Virus record (IMG/VR): IMGVR_UViG_3300027770_000041
Location: 1 to 64,000 of that record
Length of the DNA: 64,000 nt
Source of the DNA: a virus
Strand: one strand, 5' to 3'
The position numbers and the translations under genes were made by a program. Below, piece after piece: positions 15,161-23,635 of this stretch (within the stretch, counting starts at the first letter, position 1; the number at the start of each line of letters is the position of its first letter). The notes beneath the pieces are model-generated. The model was not told the origin of the DNA. It ran no database searches and worked only from the letters and a program-made list of their open reading frames with translations.

Positions 15161-16992
15161 GCTAATTGATTTCTTTGCAAAAATAATGGACTTTTTTGTG
15201 ATGCTGTTGCCAAATCATTAGAGAAATCTATACGTTCTACTGTTGATGTTTGAGAACCACCACCAAATTCACCTCCACCCCACCAACCATAGTTAGAGTT
15301 TCCTGTTGCTGATGAGTAATATCTCGCAACAACTAATTGACCTCTTGCTACTGCTGCTACAGAATCATTGGAGAAATTGATACGGTCTACTATTGAATAT
15401 GCAGATAATGCTCCATTGTCTCCACCACCAAACCAACCATAGTTGGAGTTTCCTGTTGCAGATGTGCTTGATCTTGCTAAACTTAATGGACCTCTTGGTG
15501 ATGCTGTTGCTAAATCATTGGAGAAATCTATACGGTCTACTGTTGCCAATGATCCTGGACCACCACCACCAAACCAACCATAGTTAGAGTTTCCTGTTGC
15601 AGATACTTTACTTCTTGCAAATAATAGACCTCTTGATAATGCTGTTGGAGAATCATTTGAGAAATCTATACGATCTACTGTTGATATTCCAGATCCTGTG
15701 CCAACTGAACCGCCACCAAACCAACCATAATTAGAGTTTCCTGTTGCTCCCAAATAATTTCTTGCTAAACTTAATGCACCTCTTCCTAATGCTGTAGAAA
15801 AATCATTAGAAAAATCTATGCGGCTTACTATTGATATAGATGATGATGGAGAAGCAAATCCACCACCAAACCAACCATAGTTGGAGTTTCCTGTTGCTGC
15901 TAAAGAACTTTGTGAGGAGGACAATGAACCTCTTGGTGATGCTGATACAGAATCATTAGAGAAATCTATACGATCTACTGTTGATACTCCACTAGAAGGA
16001 GATCCGCCACCAAACCAACCATAATTCCCTGCTTTTTGCAGTTTGATTGCTGGTCCTTTTGCTTGTCCTGATGTTGCTGCTGAACGATACGCAGAAGAAC
16101 TTAATGGACCTCTAACTGATGCTGTTGAAGAATCATTTGAGAAATCTATACGGTCTACTGTTGATACTATTGCTGGAAAATTACCGCCACCAAACCAACC
16201 ATAGTTAGAGTTTCCTGTTGCTGCCAATTCTCTTCTTGCTAAACTTAATGGACCTCTTGGTAATATTGTTGCCAAATCATTAGAAAAATCTATACGCTCT
16301 ACTGTTGCTAATGGACCACCACCACCACCAAACCAACCATAGTTAGAGTTTCCTGTTGCTGCTAAATTTTGTCTTGTTGCACTTAACGGACTTCTTATTG
16401 ATGCTGTGGAAGAATCATTAGAGAAATCTATACGATCTACTGTTGATATAGTTCTTCCACCAGCAAACCAACCATAGTTAGAGTTTCCTGTTGCTACTAA
16501 AGTATTTCTTGCTAAACTTAATGGACCTCTTGGGGATGCTGTTCCAGAATCATTAGAGAAATCTATACGGTCTACTATGGATAATGATCCACCACCACCA
16601 AACCAACCATAATTAGAATTTCCTGTTGCTGCTAATTGTCTCCTTACTAAACTTAATGGACCTCTTGGAGATGCTGTTGCAGAATCATTAGAGAAATCTA
16701 TACGATCTACTGTTGCTACTACTGTACCTGTTGGAGTTCCTGGAACATAACCACCACCAAACCAACCATAGTTAGAGTTTCCTGTTGCTCCTAATGAATA
16801 TCTTACTGAACTTAAAGGACCTCTAATATTTGCAGTTCCAGTATCATTAGAGAAATCTATACGGCCTACTGTTGAATATGTTGTTGGAAAATTCTGTCCG
16901 CCACCAAACCAACCGTAAGTATCATCAAGACTCATCACCTCAAGTCTCTTCAATCTATAAGCAACTTGTAGACCAAATACTCCAATTGCCAT
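15136..16992 (-). CDS. Double six-bladed Kelch propeller protein A
   Basis: A 618-aa protein with a 26-residue N-terminus, then twelve Kelch blades from residue 27. Blade 6 ends in AATSGQAKG with linker KLQKAGN, and blade 12 ends in AATSNTPT, giving two six-bladed propellers. The blade core (GNSNYGWFGGG, VDRIDFSND, RGPLSLAR) is nearly the same as in proteins B and C, and the exposed loops differ. The final blade starts GWWGGG. Short loops such as GGGGSLS contrast with long Pro/Gly loops elsewhere. It lies between a GT-A glycosyltransferase gene and the DUF6445/sulfotransferase pair. Likely a virion-surface binding protein (inference). Confidence 0.75.
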   Translation of the reverse strand: MAIGVFGLQVAYRLKRLEVMSLDDTYGWFGGGQNFPTTYSTVGRIDFSNDTGTANIRGPLSSVRYSLGATGNSNYGWFGGGYVPGTPTGTVVATVDRIDFSNDSATASPRGPLSLVRRQLAATGNSNYGWFGGGGSLSIVDRIDFSNDSGTASPRGPLSLARNTLVATGNSNYGWFAGGRTISTVDRIDFSNDSSTASIRSPLSATRQNLAATGNSNYGWFGGGGGPLATVERIDFSNDLATILPRGPLSLARRELAATGNSNYGWFGGGNFPAIVSTVDRIDFSNDSSTASVRGPLSSSAYRSAATSGQAKGPAIKLQKAGNYGWFGGGSPSSGVSTVDRIDFSNDSVSASPRGSLSSSQSSLAATGNSNYGWFGGGFASPSSSISIVSRIDFSNDFSTALGRGALSLARNYLGATGNSNYGWFGGGSVGTGSGISTVDRIDFSNDSPTALSRGLLFARSKVSATGNSNYGWFGGGGPGSLATVDRIDFSNDLATASPRGPLSLARSSTSATGNSNYGWFGGGDNGALSAYSIVDRINFSNDSVAAVARGQLVVARYYSSATGNSNYGWWGGGEFGGGSQTSTVERIDFSNDLATASQKSPLFLQRNQLAATSNTPT

Positions 16993-16994
16993 TT

Positions 16995-17648
16995 TTACTT
17001 ACCGAATACGTGAGAACCGATGTGCTGTAATTCTATACTTGTATCCATCCAAACATCATAACCAATATCACTTACACGATGAAAGAAACTCATATCTTCT
17101 CCCAAGTATTTTCCTTCCTTATTCATTTCGGCAAAGTAGTGATATGAATTATGATATTCTTTTTCAGTAATTGGATAGTTTGAATTATTCAATCCTGGAA
17201 AATACTTTAATTCACTATAATGTTTATTTAGTTTCTCAAAGACACTTCTATGAATTAATACAAAACCCATACCAATTCCACCAATCTTCACAAGATTTCC
17301 ACATAACTTTACAGGATTATAAAGTTCATAACAGTGTCGTATTGGGAGTGTCTTCATAGGATAAGATGCAGACACAATTGGTTTTTGATATGAATATAAC
17401 TTCAACATATCTTCTGGTGAAAATGCAACATCAGCATCCAGACAGAACAGATACTCAAACTCTGTATTATTCACAAAGAAGTTTGCAATTCTTGACCGTC
17501 CGTGAGTAATCAAAGACTCATTTGCAACAGTCATTATTCCGTGGTCTATATTATTACGAACTAAAAGTTTACCAAGATTGAAAAGTGATGTGGTGGTTTT
17601 TTCATTCACCAATCCACCATAACAAGGTAATGATATAAGAATACTCAT
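16995..17648 (-). CDS. GT-A (family 2-like) glycosyltransferase
   Basis: A 217-aa enzyme with a GT-A fold signature. LFCLDADVAF contains the metal-binding DxD (Asp71, Asp73), followed by a GIGMGFVLI strand and a likely catalytic acidic pair in YLGEDMSFFHRV (Glu184, Asp185). It lacks membrane segments, so it acts in the cytoplasm. The small size fits phage-encoded sugar transferases. It ends two bases before Kelch protein A and starts three bases after the 590-aa virion protein, so it is co-expressed with structural genes. Donor and acceptor are unknown. Confidence 0.75.
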   Translation of the reverse strand: MSILISLPCYGGLVNEKTTTSLFNLGKLLVRNNIDHGIMTVANESLITHGRSRIANFFVNNTEFEYLFCLDADVAFSPEDMLKLYSYQKPIVSASYPMKTLPIRHCYELYNPVKLCGNLVKIGGIGMGFVLIHRSVFEKLNKHYSELKYFPGLNNSNYPITEKEYHNSYHYFAEMNKEGKYLGEDMSFFHRVSDIGYDVWMDTSIELQHIGSHVFGK

Positions 17649-17651
17649 AAA

Positions 17652-19424
17652 TTAAGAAGTTTTTTGTTTTCCTGCGATTTGTATTTCTATTGCGTTTGGT
17701 GTGCTTGATGATGCAAAGATAGATTGTCCGATTCCCAATCTTTTTGGTGCTTCGCAAAGTTCAATTGAAGAGTTCTTTGGAATTACCATATTATATGCCA
17801 ACCAAGAGAATATTGTATCACTATTACCAATACCTACGGAGACTGGATAATCACCACCAGGATAGATAGAACCATCAGAGATATTTGAAACTCTTATGGA
17901 CTGAACGACTGATGGGAAGGAAGTTCCTGTTGAATAATAAGCAACAGGAATTGTTGAGAGGCCTGCAGTTACTGATGTAGTATTTGAAGAAATAGCAACA
18001 ACAGTTCCAGTACCATTGAGATAGGAAGTATCGGTTGATGATTGATAAACAACAGTGACTTGTAATGCACCGTCTTGGGGTGTAACAACTTCTGTGAATG
18101 AAAGTGATGTGGATGCAAGTGCTACTGTTGTTGGTCTTGTCATAGGAATTGATAATGCACCAGGAGTATAACCAACACCCACAAAAGTATTAGTTTGAAT
18201 GCCAGTATTATTACCAGTTGGTTGAATTAACATTCCAGAAGAAAGGAAGTTTGTAATCGCAGCACCTGCGGCAACTGTAAGAATGTTAGAGTTTCCTGCT
18301 TGGGTAATTGCTGCCGTTGATGTTGAACCAATACCAGAACCTGCACCAGTAGATTGTAGCACAATACTGTCTAATGCATTCAAAATCATCGGTTGTTTCA
18401 GTAATTCAACAGCAGAACCAACAGGAACTGGAAGTCTTGATGAAACTTTAGATATTGGTGAGAAGAATAAAGTACCAGTTGCATAACCACTCATCGGTTT
18501 GCTTAATGTAATAGTAGTTCCGTCTACACTGGTTACATAAGTATTAAACTGGAATCCAGCAGTAGAACCAATACCTGTCGTTTCACCAATATTACCAGTA
18601 CCAGTGACTGCCATACCAACAGTAATGCTACTTGCAGAACCTACGGTGAATGTATGAATACCTGGACCACCACTAGAACCAACACTGACTGAGATTGTTG
18701 CTGGAACTTTTCTTGCATTCAATACAAAACCAGCAGTTATTTCTGCATCACCATTAGATACATTTGTAACGTGTAGTGAATGAATCAAATACTTATTTGA
18801 ACCTGATGGTAATGTTGTGATTTGAGTGGTTGTTGTACCTACACCAACAATATCTAATGTTCCTGTTGGTTGAACATAAATTACATTATCAATCGATGTA
18901 TCAAACTTACCAGAACCACCACCACCAGCAGCAGCAGTTGCCCATAAAGTTCCAGTTATAGTTGACTGAAGAACCTGACCTGTTGTTCCGGGAGCATTTG
19001 TAGAATCATAGATAGCACCAGTAACTCTTGCATTACCCTGAACTTGTAAAGGATATGCTGGATTTGTGGTTCCAACTCCAAGATTACCAGATACATAAGC
19101 ACCACCAGTCACCTGAAGTGGTTGTGATGCTGTTCCTGTTGAGGTTCCCGTTCCTACTAATATGGGCCCATTAACGAATGTAGAAACACCAGAAACATTT
19201 AACTGTTGTGATGTTAAGTTGGTTGCACTAGTAACACCTAAAGTACTAATACCAGAAACATTTAACTGTTGTGATGTTAAGTTGGTTGCACTAGTAACAC
19301 CTAAAGTACTAATACCAGTAACTTGAATACCAGAAGAACTTAATGTTACGGCAGAACCTACAACAACACTTGTATCAATCGTTGCTGTTCCGTAAATTCT
19401 AGTACCAGACTTAAGTTTTGCCAT
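17652..19424 (-). CDS. Virion structural/fibre protein, 590 aa
   Basis: The N-terminal ~150 residues hold fibre repeats: two copies of VSGISTLGVTSATNLTSQQ and one GVGTTNPAYPLQVQGNARV unit of the chlorovirus-glycoprotein type. The C-terminal ~400 residues contain two copies of a beta domain (HVTNVSNGDAEITAGFVLN with VPVGSAVELL; RVSNISDGSIYPGGDYPV with IPKNSSIELCEAPKRLG). These resemble the stand-alone small proteins at 33972-34313 and 50897-51550. It therefore looks like a fusion of a fibre stem with two caps. Probably a tail-fibre or whisker component. It overlaps no neighbour. Confidence 0.65.
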   Translation of the reverse strand: MAKLKSGTRIYGTATIDTSVVVGSAVTLSSSGIQVTGISTLGVTSATNLTSQQLNVSGISTLGVTSATNLTSQQLNVSGVSTFVNGPILVGTGTSTGTASQPLQVTGGAYVSGNLGVGTTNPAYPLQVQGNARVTGAIYDSTNAPGTTGQVLQSTITGTLWATAAAGGGGSGKFDTSIDNVIYVQPTGTLDIVGVGTTTTQITTLPSGSNKYLIHSLHVTNVSNGDAEITAGFVLNARKVPATISVSVGSSGGPGIHTFTVGSASSITVGMAVTGTGNIGETTGIGSTAGFQFNTYVTSVDGTTITLSKPMSGYATGTLFFSPISKVSSRLPVPVGSAVELLKQPMILNALDSIVLQSTGAGSGIGSTSTAAITQAGNSNILTVAAGAAITNFLSSGMLIQPTGNNTGIQTNTFVGVGYTPGALSIPMTRPTTVALASTSLSFTEVVTPQDGALQVTVVYQSSTDTSYLNGTGTVVAISSNTTSVTAGLSTIPVAYYSTGTSFPSVVQSIRVSNISDGSIYPGGDYPVSVGIGNSDTIFSWLAYNMVIPKNSSIELCEAPKRLGIGQSIFASSSTPNAIEIQIAGKQKTS

Positions 19425-19427
19425 CTA

Positions 19428-22400
19428 TTATGCTTGTGCCTCCGTCCAGGATAAACGACCAAATACATTACAACTTTGTGCTGTAAGATTAGTAACCACA
19501 ATCGTTAATGTATCAGGTCCATCAGGATAGATTTGAGTATTGGCAGTAGTTCCTCCACCACCAAGAATTGAATTACCAAGGTCTCTAACTTGAGAAAGGT
19601 CGATTGAGTTTGCACCAGAACCAACAAAGAAACCAGCAGTAACCTCACCACCAGTTACAGTAGTTGAACCCGCAGCATAATCTGCAATTTGTGCAAGAGA
19701 TGAATTAATACGACCAGCAACATTACCAACAGCATTTGTCCAGGTTGTTGCACTACTTGGAGTTGCATTCAAGAATGCCTCTACAAGTAAGTTTGCATTA
19801 CCTGAAGCAGGAATTGCAGAAACATCAAGTGCTCGGAGTGTTAATTGCATTCTATTAATCAATTCTCTTGCACCAAATGTTGCAGAAGTACCATTATCAA
19901 CAGAAGGTGATACACGAATTGAGAAGAGTGCTCTAGTTGCACCACCAGCAATAGTTGTTCCTGACCTTTGACCATAAATAAAGACCAAAGATTTATCATC
20001 ATCAAATCGTCCATCCATAATCACACTAGTACCCCAGTGAGAAATAGAAGGCCCATAAGTTGGGAATGCAAGTTCAACAGCAACTGGGTCAGTTGCAGAA
20101 TATGTAAATGCTACTCCAACTGGTGAACCCATTGGAATTGCTGCTACTGTTGGGTTTACTCCTGTTGCTGCATTACTTAATGTGATAGTTCCAGAACCAA
20201 TAGCACTAATATAAGTACCCTCGGGGAAACCTGTGTTTCCAGCACCTATAATTCTTTGCCCTACTTGTAGGTTTGTTGTAGTTGCAGTTGCTACATTTGA
20301 ACTTGCAGCAACCGTAAGAGCAAGAGAAGTATTACCAGATTTTCCTCTAGTTAGTCCAGTAAATGCAGTTGTACCAATACCAGCATAATTCACATACTCA
20401 AAAATTTCTGCATTTCTGATGAGTAATGTTCCAGCAGGTGGGAAACCTGCAGTACTTGCTACACCAACAGTAGTATCAGATGCACCTAAAGAAGTATTAA
20501 TTTGAGTTGTTGGTGGTCTTGCTTCACTTTCATATCGTGCTGGTAAGTTTCCAGAACGCATATATGCTTCGGTATTTACATTATTGTTTATGACTTTATG
20601 ACAATAAAATACATTACCATCTGGACCTCTAAATCCCCAACGAATAAATCCAGCACCATACCAAGAGTAGTCCATATAGAACATCTGCATCTTGGCGAGG
20701 TCAATATTATAACCAGAAGGTCCAGTACCATCACACTTATCAATATTCCAAGATGATTGTGGATATTTTGTATCTACTGTTTTTGAAACAATTGCAAAAT
20801 CTGTCGTTGCTCCCCGATAAGAAGGGGAAATTGTTAAACTCGTATCACTTGCAATATCAATTACACGATAAGATTGCCCACGAATAACAATAAAGTCTCC
20901 AATACTTAATTGCTTTGCAAATGCTGTTGGGAATGTTGCATCTGTTTGAGTAATGGTATTTGAACCATTTGTTGCAGTAACCTTTCCTGAAAGTTGAAAG
21001 GTAGAACTTCTGCGAACAGCAAAGAGTGTTTGACCATCAAACTCAAAGAAAATGCCGTTTTGAGAATCAAATATTCCAAGACGATTTGCACATCCATACC
21101 AACTTGAAACATTACAACTATAAGGACCAGATGCTGTTGTAGATGTAAGTCCTGCTAATGCAGTCAATTGGAAGGTATTGTATCCAGTTACGGAAGTTAC
21201 ACTATAAGTTTGATTGTACCCAGTTTGGTCTGCACCAACAATTGTGATTTGAGTTCCTGGTGTTGCTGCCTGAATATTATGTTGTTCTTTTGTTTGAACG
21301 GTAATCGTACTACCAATACTAATTCCAGAAGCAGTTAGTGAATCAATTTGTAGATTTGGTTTTAGAATTGTACCAGAACTAACCTGAACTCCCTTACCAG
21401 ATTGATAACGGAAATATCTTCTTGTTTGACGAGTTGCCGTCTCAAAGTTACCATTTGCATTACTTGTGAAGAATACTCCACCATCAAAAGGACGATGTAA
21501 AATTTGTCCTTGCGGCCTTACAAAAATTGAACCACCAGTTGGAGTTCCTCCTGGTGCAGTATTTGTATAATATGTGAAGGTTCTTGAACTTGTAATACCA
21601 GAAACAATATGAGAACCATTTGCATTTGCCTGTGAAGAACCAACAACAGCAACTTCATTTCCAATTGCAAGTCCGTGTGGAACTGATGTAGTTACAGTAA
21701 CTGCAGTTCCAACAAAGGCAAATGTGGGAGTTGCACCAATTGCAGCATTAGTATAAACTGTTCCACTAAAAATACCAGTTTTATTTGGATCAAAAATACT
21801 AGTGACTGACCCAGTATTAGTTGCTCTTGCAGTATAAGTAAAGCTTGTATTACTAGCACCCACACTTTCTATAATAAAATTTCCATTCGCAATATTCAAA
21901 TAAGTATCCTGAACCGTAATTGCTGTTCCAATTCCAGGAACTGATGAAGTTCCACTTGCACCAACTACAACTGTGACGGTTCTAGAATTGGTTGGTAAAA
22001 TTATCGTACCAATTCCAGTTATACCAACAGCAGAAGGAAAGGAAAAAGGACGATTGTTAATTGTTACTAAATTTTCCCACTTGGAGATTTGAGTACCATA
22101 CTCAAAGTCAGTATCAATCAGTGCTTGTGGTGATGATGTACGAAATTTATTTACTGGGTCAACATATACTTCAGAAGGAGTGAATTTCTCATCATACTCA
22201 TCTATGATGATTTGAAGTTTATCAGTACTGGTCATTCCAGACGTACTATAATTCAATACGACTGTGGTTGTATTTGTACCACCAGTTGTTGATACAGTAT
22301 AAGTATTTGCTTTTAAGTTTAAATCAGAGAAATTATAGATTACTTGATTTGTAGTAACATTCGTAATCAGTATTAATCTTTCTCTTGGAATAACACGAGG

Positions 22401-22466
22401 AATGATAATAGTATTTGTGGAAGGAGTGAATGTATATCCAGTTTCCAGTATTGCCTTTCTTGCCAT
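19428..22466 (-). CDS. Large virion structural protein, 1012 aa
   Basis: The start (MARKAILETGYTFTPSTNTI, then PRERLILITNVTTNQVIYNF) is typical of a conserved structural protein of T4-like cyanophages. The body is beta-rich, with several copies of a module that has a GxxVxVxG strand, N-G in the middle and TFTY at the end. The middle (YMDYSWYGAGFIRWGFRGPDG) is aromatic-rich and well ordered, and the C-terminus ends in a jelly-roll-like stretch. The exact location in the virion is not known. It has its own late promoter (22488-22495) directly after the terminator of the upstream gene. Confidence 0.7.
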   Translation of the reverse strand: MARKAILETGYTFTPSTNTIIIPRVIPRERLILITNVTTNQVIYNFSDLNLKANTYTVSTTGGTNTTTVVLNYSTSGMTSTDKLQIIIDEYDEKFTPSEVYVDPVNKFRTSSPQALIDTDFEYGTQISKWENLVTINNRPFSFPSAVGITGIGTIILPTNSRTVTVVVGASGTSSVPGIGTAITVQDTYLNIANGNFIIESVGASNTSFTYTARATNTGSVTSIFDPNKTGIFSGTVYTNAAIGATPTFAFVGTAVTVTTSVPHGLAIGNEVAVVGSSQANANGSHIVSGITSSRTFTYYTNTAPGGTPTGGSIFVRPQGQILHRPFDGGVFFTSNANGNFETATRQTRRYFRYQSGKGVQVSSGTILKPNLQIDSLTASGISIGSTITVQTKEQHNIQAATPGTQITIVGADQTGYNQTYSVTSVTGYNTFQLTALAGLTSTTASGPYSCNVSSWYGCANRLGIFDSQNGIFFEFDGQTLFAVRRSSTFQLSGKVTATNGSNTITQTDATFPTAFAKQLSIGDFIVIRGQSYRVIDIASDTSLTISPSYRGATTDFAIVSKTVDTKYPQSSWNIDKCDGTGPSGYNIDLAKMQMFYMDYSWYGAGFIRWGFRGPDGNVFYCHKVINNNVNTEAYMRSGNLPARYESEARPPTTQINTSLGASDTTVGVASTAGFPPAGTLLIRNAEIFEYVNYAGIGTTAFTGLTRGKSGNTSLALTVAASSNVATATTTNLQVGQRIIGAGNTGFPEGTYISAIGSGTITLSNAATGVNPTVAAIPMGSPVGVAFTYSATDPVAVELAFPTYGPSISHWGTSVIMDGRFDDDKSLVFIYGQRSGTTIAGGATRALFSIRVSPSVDNGTSATFGARELINRMQLTLRALDVSAIPASGNANLLVEAFLNATPSSATTWTNAVGNVAGRINSSLAQIADYAAGSTTVTGGEVTAGFFVGSGANSIDLSQVRDLGNSILGGGGTTANTQIYPDGPDTLTIVVTNLTAQSCNVFGRLSWTEAQA

Positions 22467-22487
22467 AATTAGTAAGTGCCTTTGCTA

Positions 22488-22495
22488 TATTTATT
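22488..22495 (-). promoter_or_regulatory. T4-type late promoter (AATAAATA)
   Basis: The minus strand reads AATAAATA, 22 bases before the ATG at 22466, the same spacing as the other late promoters here, and a few bases after the terminator T run at 22501. Confidence 0.65.
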
Positions 22496-22500
22496 AGAGT

Positions 22501-22529
22501 AAAAAAATAGGTTTATAATCCAAACCTAT
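22501..22529 (-). terminator. Rho-independent terminator overlapping the LamG gene stop
   Basis: On the minus strand ATAGGTTT pairs with AAACCTAT (eight base pairs) across a seven-base loop and runs into seven T residues. The stop codon of the LamG gene lies in the hairpin. Confidence 0.85.
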
Positions 22530-23631
22530 GCTTGAGAGCATTATAGTTTTGTTGGATTTCGTTATCAGTTAATGCCTTATTATACATTTTAAGTGATGCA
22601 ATATTTACATTAGAATGCCAACTAAAACCACCATTATAATTTGCAGTAGCAAGACGTAATGTATTACTTGTGGGAGTACCAGTACCAAGAACATTGATTG
22701 TTCCAGTATTTTTCAACACTCCATTTAAATAAAGTTTAAGTTCAGTACCACTCCTTCTTGCAACAATTTGATTCCAAGTTCCAACAGAAGAATCTGCAAA
22801 TGCTAATGTGTATGCTGCATCTGCATTACTTCCATCTTTACCCCATATTGAATATGTAAATGATGTAGCATCATAATAAAACATAGAGTGATATCCAGTA
22901 TATACAACTAATGCACTTACAAATTCGGTTCCATCATAATTTGTTGGATTTCTGTTATTAGATTTAAACCATACTTCGGTGGTATGGTTATTATGCAAAT
23001 ATGTTAGTGCTGTTAAACTTCCGGTAGTTGTAGTTGTAGCATATCCACCATCTTCTGGAGTTGGAGATGTGGTTCTTGTAAATAAGATTGAACCATTATT
23101 GGAAGAACTATAAGAATAGTATGTTGGATTTATTAGTGTAAAATTAGTTGCTCCACCACTCAAATCAGTCCAAGTGGTTCCAGTATTATTGAAAGAAGAA
23201 TTCATTCCAGCATCTAAATCTAAAAGCAATCCACTTCTTACAATATCTCTAAAATCAGTAATTTCATCAATCTCATTATAAACAATCACATTTTGCCCAT
23301 AATCGTGCCTCATATAAGTACCATTCCCTGCTCCATATTGAGGCATCGCAAATTCAGAATTTAAAATATCATAAGGTGCATATACATTTGCAGTAAGTAA
23401 TACACCAGGAAAACTTGTACCAACACCAGAGGTAACTTCAGCAATTAATCCATCTTGTATATTATACGCAGGAAAAATATTATTTACAGTTGGAATACCA
23501 ACATTTTCAATAAACTCAGATGTAGTATGATAAGTTCCACCAATTGATATTCTTATTTTTGTAATACTAATTTCATCAAACTCACCTGCAAGCATTGATG
23601 CATATTGGTCTAATCTTCCTACAACACCCAT
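22513..23631 (-). CDS. LamG/concanavalin-like lectin virion protein
   Basis: A 372-aa protein. The first ~130 residues (MGVVGRLDQYASMLAGEFDE...) are a phage-type structural domain. From about residue 130 a LamG-like jelly roll begins (SGLLLDLDAGMNSSF..TWTDLSGG, then HTTEVWFKS, WNQIVARRSGTELKLYLNG, and a final IASLKMYNKALTDNEIQQN). These are hallmark strands of the LamG/pentraxin-type sugar-binding fold. The protein probably binds a host or algal surface glycan as part of a fibre (inference). It starts right after the 1350-aa fibre gene and is the last gene before a terminator. Confidence 0.75.
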   Translation of the reverse strand: MGVVGRLDQYASMLAGEFDEISITKIRISIGGTYHTTSEFIENVGIPTVNNIFPAYNIQDGLIAEVTSGVGTSFPGVLLTANVYAPYDILNSEFAMPQYGAGNGTYMRHDYGQNVIVYNEIDEITDFRDIVRSGLLLDLDAGMNSSFNNTGTTWTDLSGGATNFTLINPTYYSYSSSNNGSILFTRTTSPTPEDGGYATTTTTGSLTALTYLHNNHTTEVWFKSNNRNPTNYDGTEFVSALVVYTGYHSMFYYDATSFTYSIWGKDGSNADAAYTLAFADSSVGTWNQIVARRSGTELKLYLNGVLKNTGTINVLGTGTPTSNTLRLATANYNGGFSWHSNVNIASLKMYNKALTDNEIQQNYNALKHRFGL

Positions 23632-23635
23632 AATA

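Noticed and set aside
7729-16992. Diversity-generating retroelement acting on the Kelch loops
   Set aside because: No reverse transcriptase, template repeat or adenine-biased substitution pattern is visible in the window; recombination between blades is enough to explain the variation.
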